Assembly: GCA_012845835.1 (NCBI GenBank) | Contig: JABAKD010000011.1 | Location: 560,501 to 624,500 of the forward strand | DNA length: 64,000 bases | DNA from: Undaria pinnatifida | Lineage: Eukaryota; Sar; Phaeophyceae; Laminariales; Alariaceae | Direction of reading: 5' to 3' | Program-made: the position numbers and the translations under genes | Shown here: in pieces, positions 63,771 to 64,000 of the stretch | Layout: every line of letters starts with the position of its first letter | Position numbering within the stretch: the stretch's first letter is position 1 | The notes under the pieces: model-generated | Told to the model about the DNA's origin: nothing | Database searches by the model: none | Seen by the model: only the letters and a program-made list of their open reading frames with translations

Positions 63771-64000
63771 TCGACGCGAGTCGACGAGGGGAAAAAATGC
63801 TGAATTACTTTCGCGATAAAAATGAAGGCACATGGAGTAGTGGAGAGGGGGGAGGAGGGCACGCTGTGTGACCCCGGATCTGAGCTATTAATAGTACTAC
63901 TGGGAGGGAGCGCGGGAGTAATGCATATTGCGAGGGTAACAAATAGGATGAAGAAAAAAAAAAAATCGAATGTTACTGCGAACTTCCCAATAGGATTGGA

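Overview
The window is nuclear DNA of a flagellated, intron-rich eukaryote. The evidence is an axonemal dynein heavy chain gene, spliceosomal introns of mostly 0.5 to 4 kb with GT-AG or GC-AG ends, exons of mostly 70 to 280 bases with GC-rich third positions, and no operons or bacterial signals. A stramenopile alga (possibly a brown alga) fits the codon use, exon sizes and repeat-filled introns, but this is inference; no ribosomal or organellar marker is present.

Four protein genes can be built by splicing. (1) 292-30829, plus strand: the last 20 exons of an axonemal inner-arm dynein heavy chain of the DNAH1 type. They give 1086 codons of open frame and a stop, covering AAA5, AAA6 and the C-terminal domain; the 5' part of the gene lies before the window. 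(2) 37297-40028, minus strand: a two-exon gene for a 113-residue EF-hand-like protein. (3) 43090-47612, minus strand: a three-exon gene for a 246-residue DUF1764-family protein. (4) 52219-63437, plus strand: the first ten exons (525 codons) of CDC48/p97/VCP, covering the N domain and the D1 ATPase; D2 lies beyond the window. Genes 1 and 2 are convergent, 2 and 3 are in tandem, and 3 and 4 are divergent with about 4.6 kb between their starts.

The rest is repeat-rich. It holds long simple arrays (GTT about 578 bp; pentamers GGGAT, ATATC, TTGGG, CTTGT and CCCGA), many minisatellites, and at least eight dispersed repeat families. Three families have terminal inverted repeats and look like non-autonomous DNA transposons (MITEs). 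One has a tRNA-like head with A and B boxes and looks like a SINE.

The most unusual feature is that many exons are accompanied, in the adjacent intron or just past the gene, by one to three decayed partial copies of their own edge, usually including the splice junction. About 26 such copies occur in three of the four genes and on both strands. They look like a record of repeated short-range tandem duplication across exon-intron junctions, followed by decay of all copies but one. Two GC-AG introns in one gene and frequent AG|GT at acceptors may belong to the same story.
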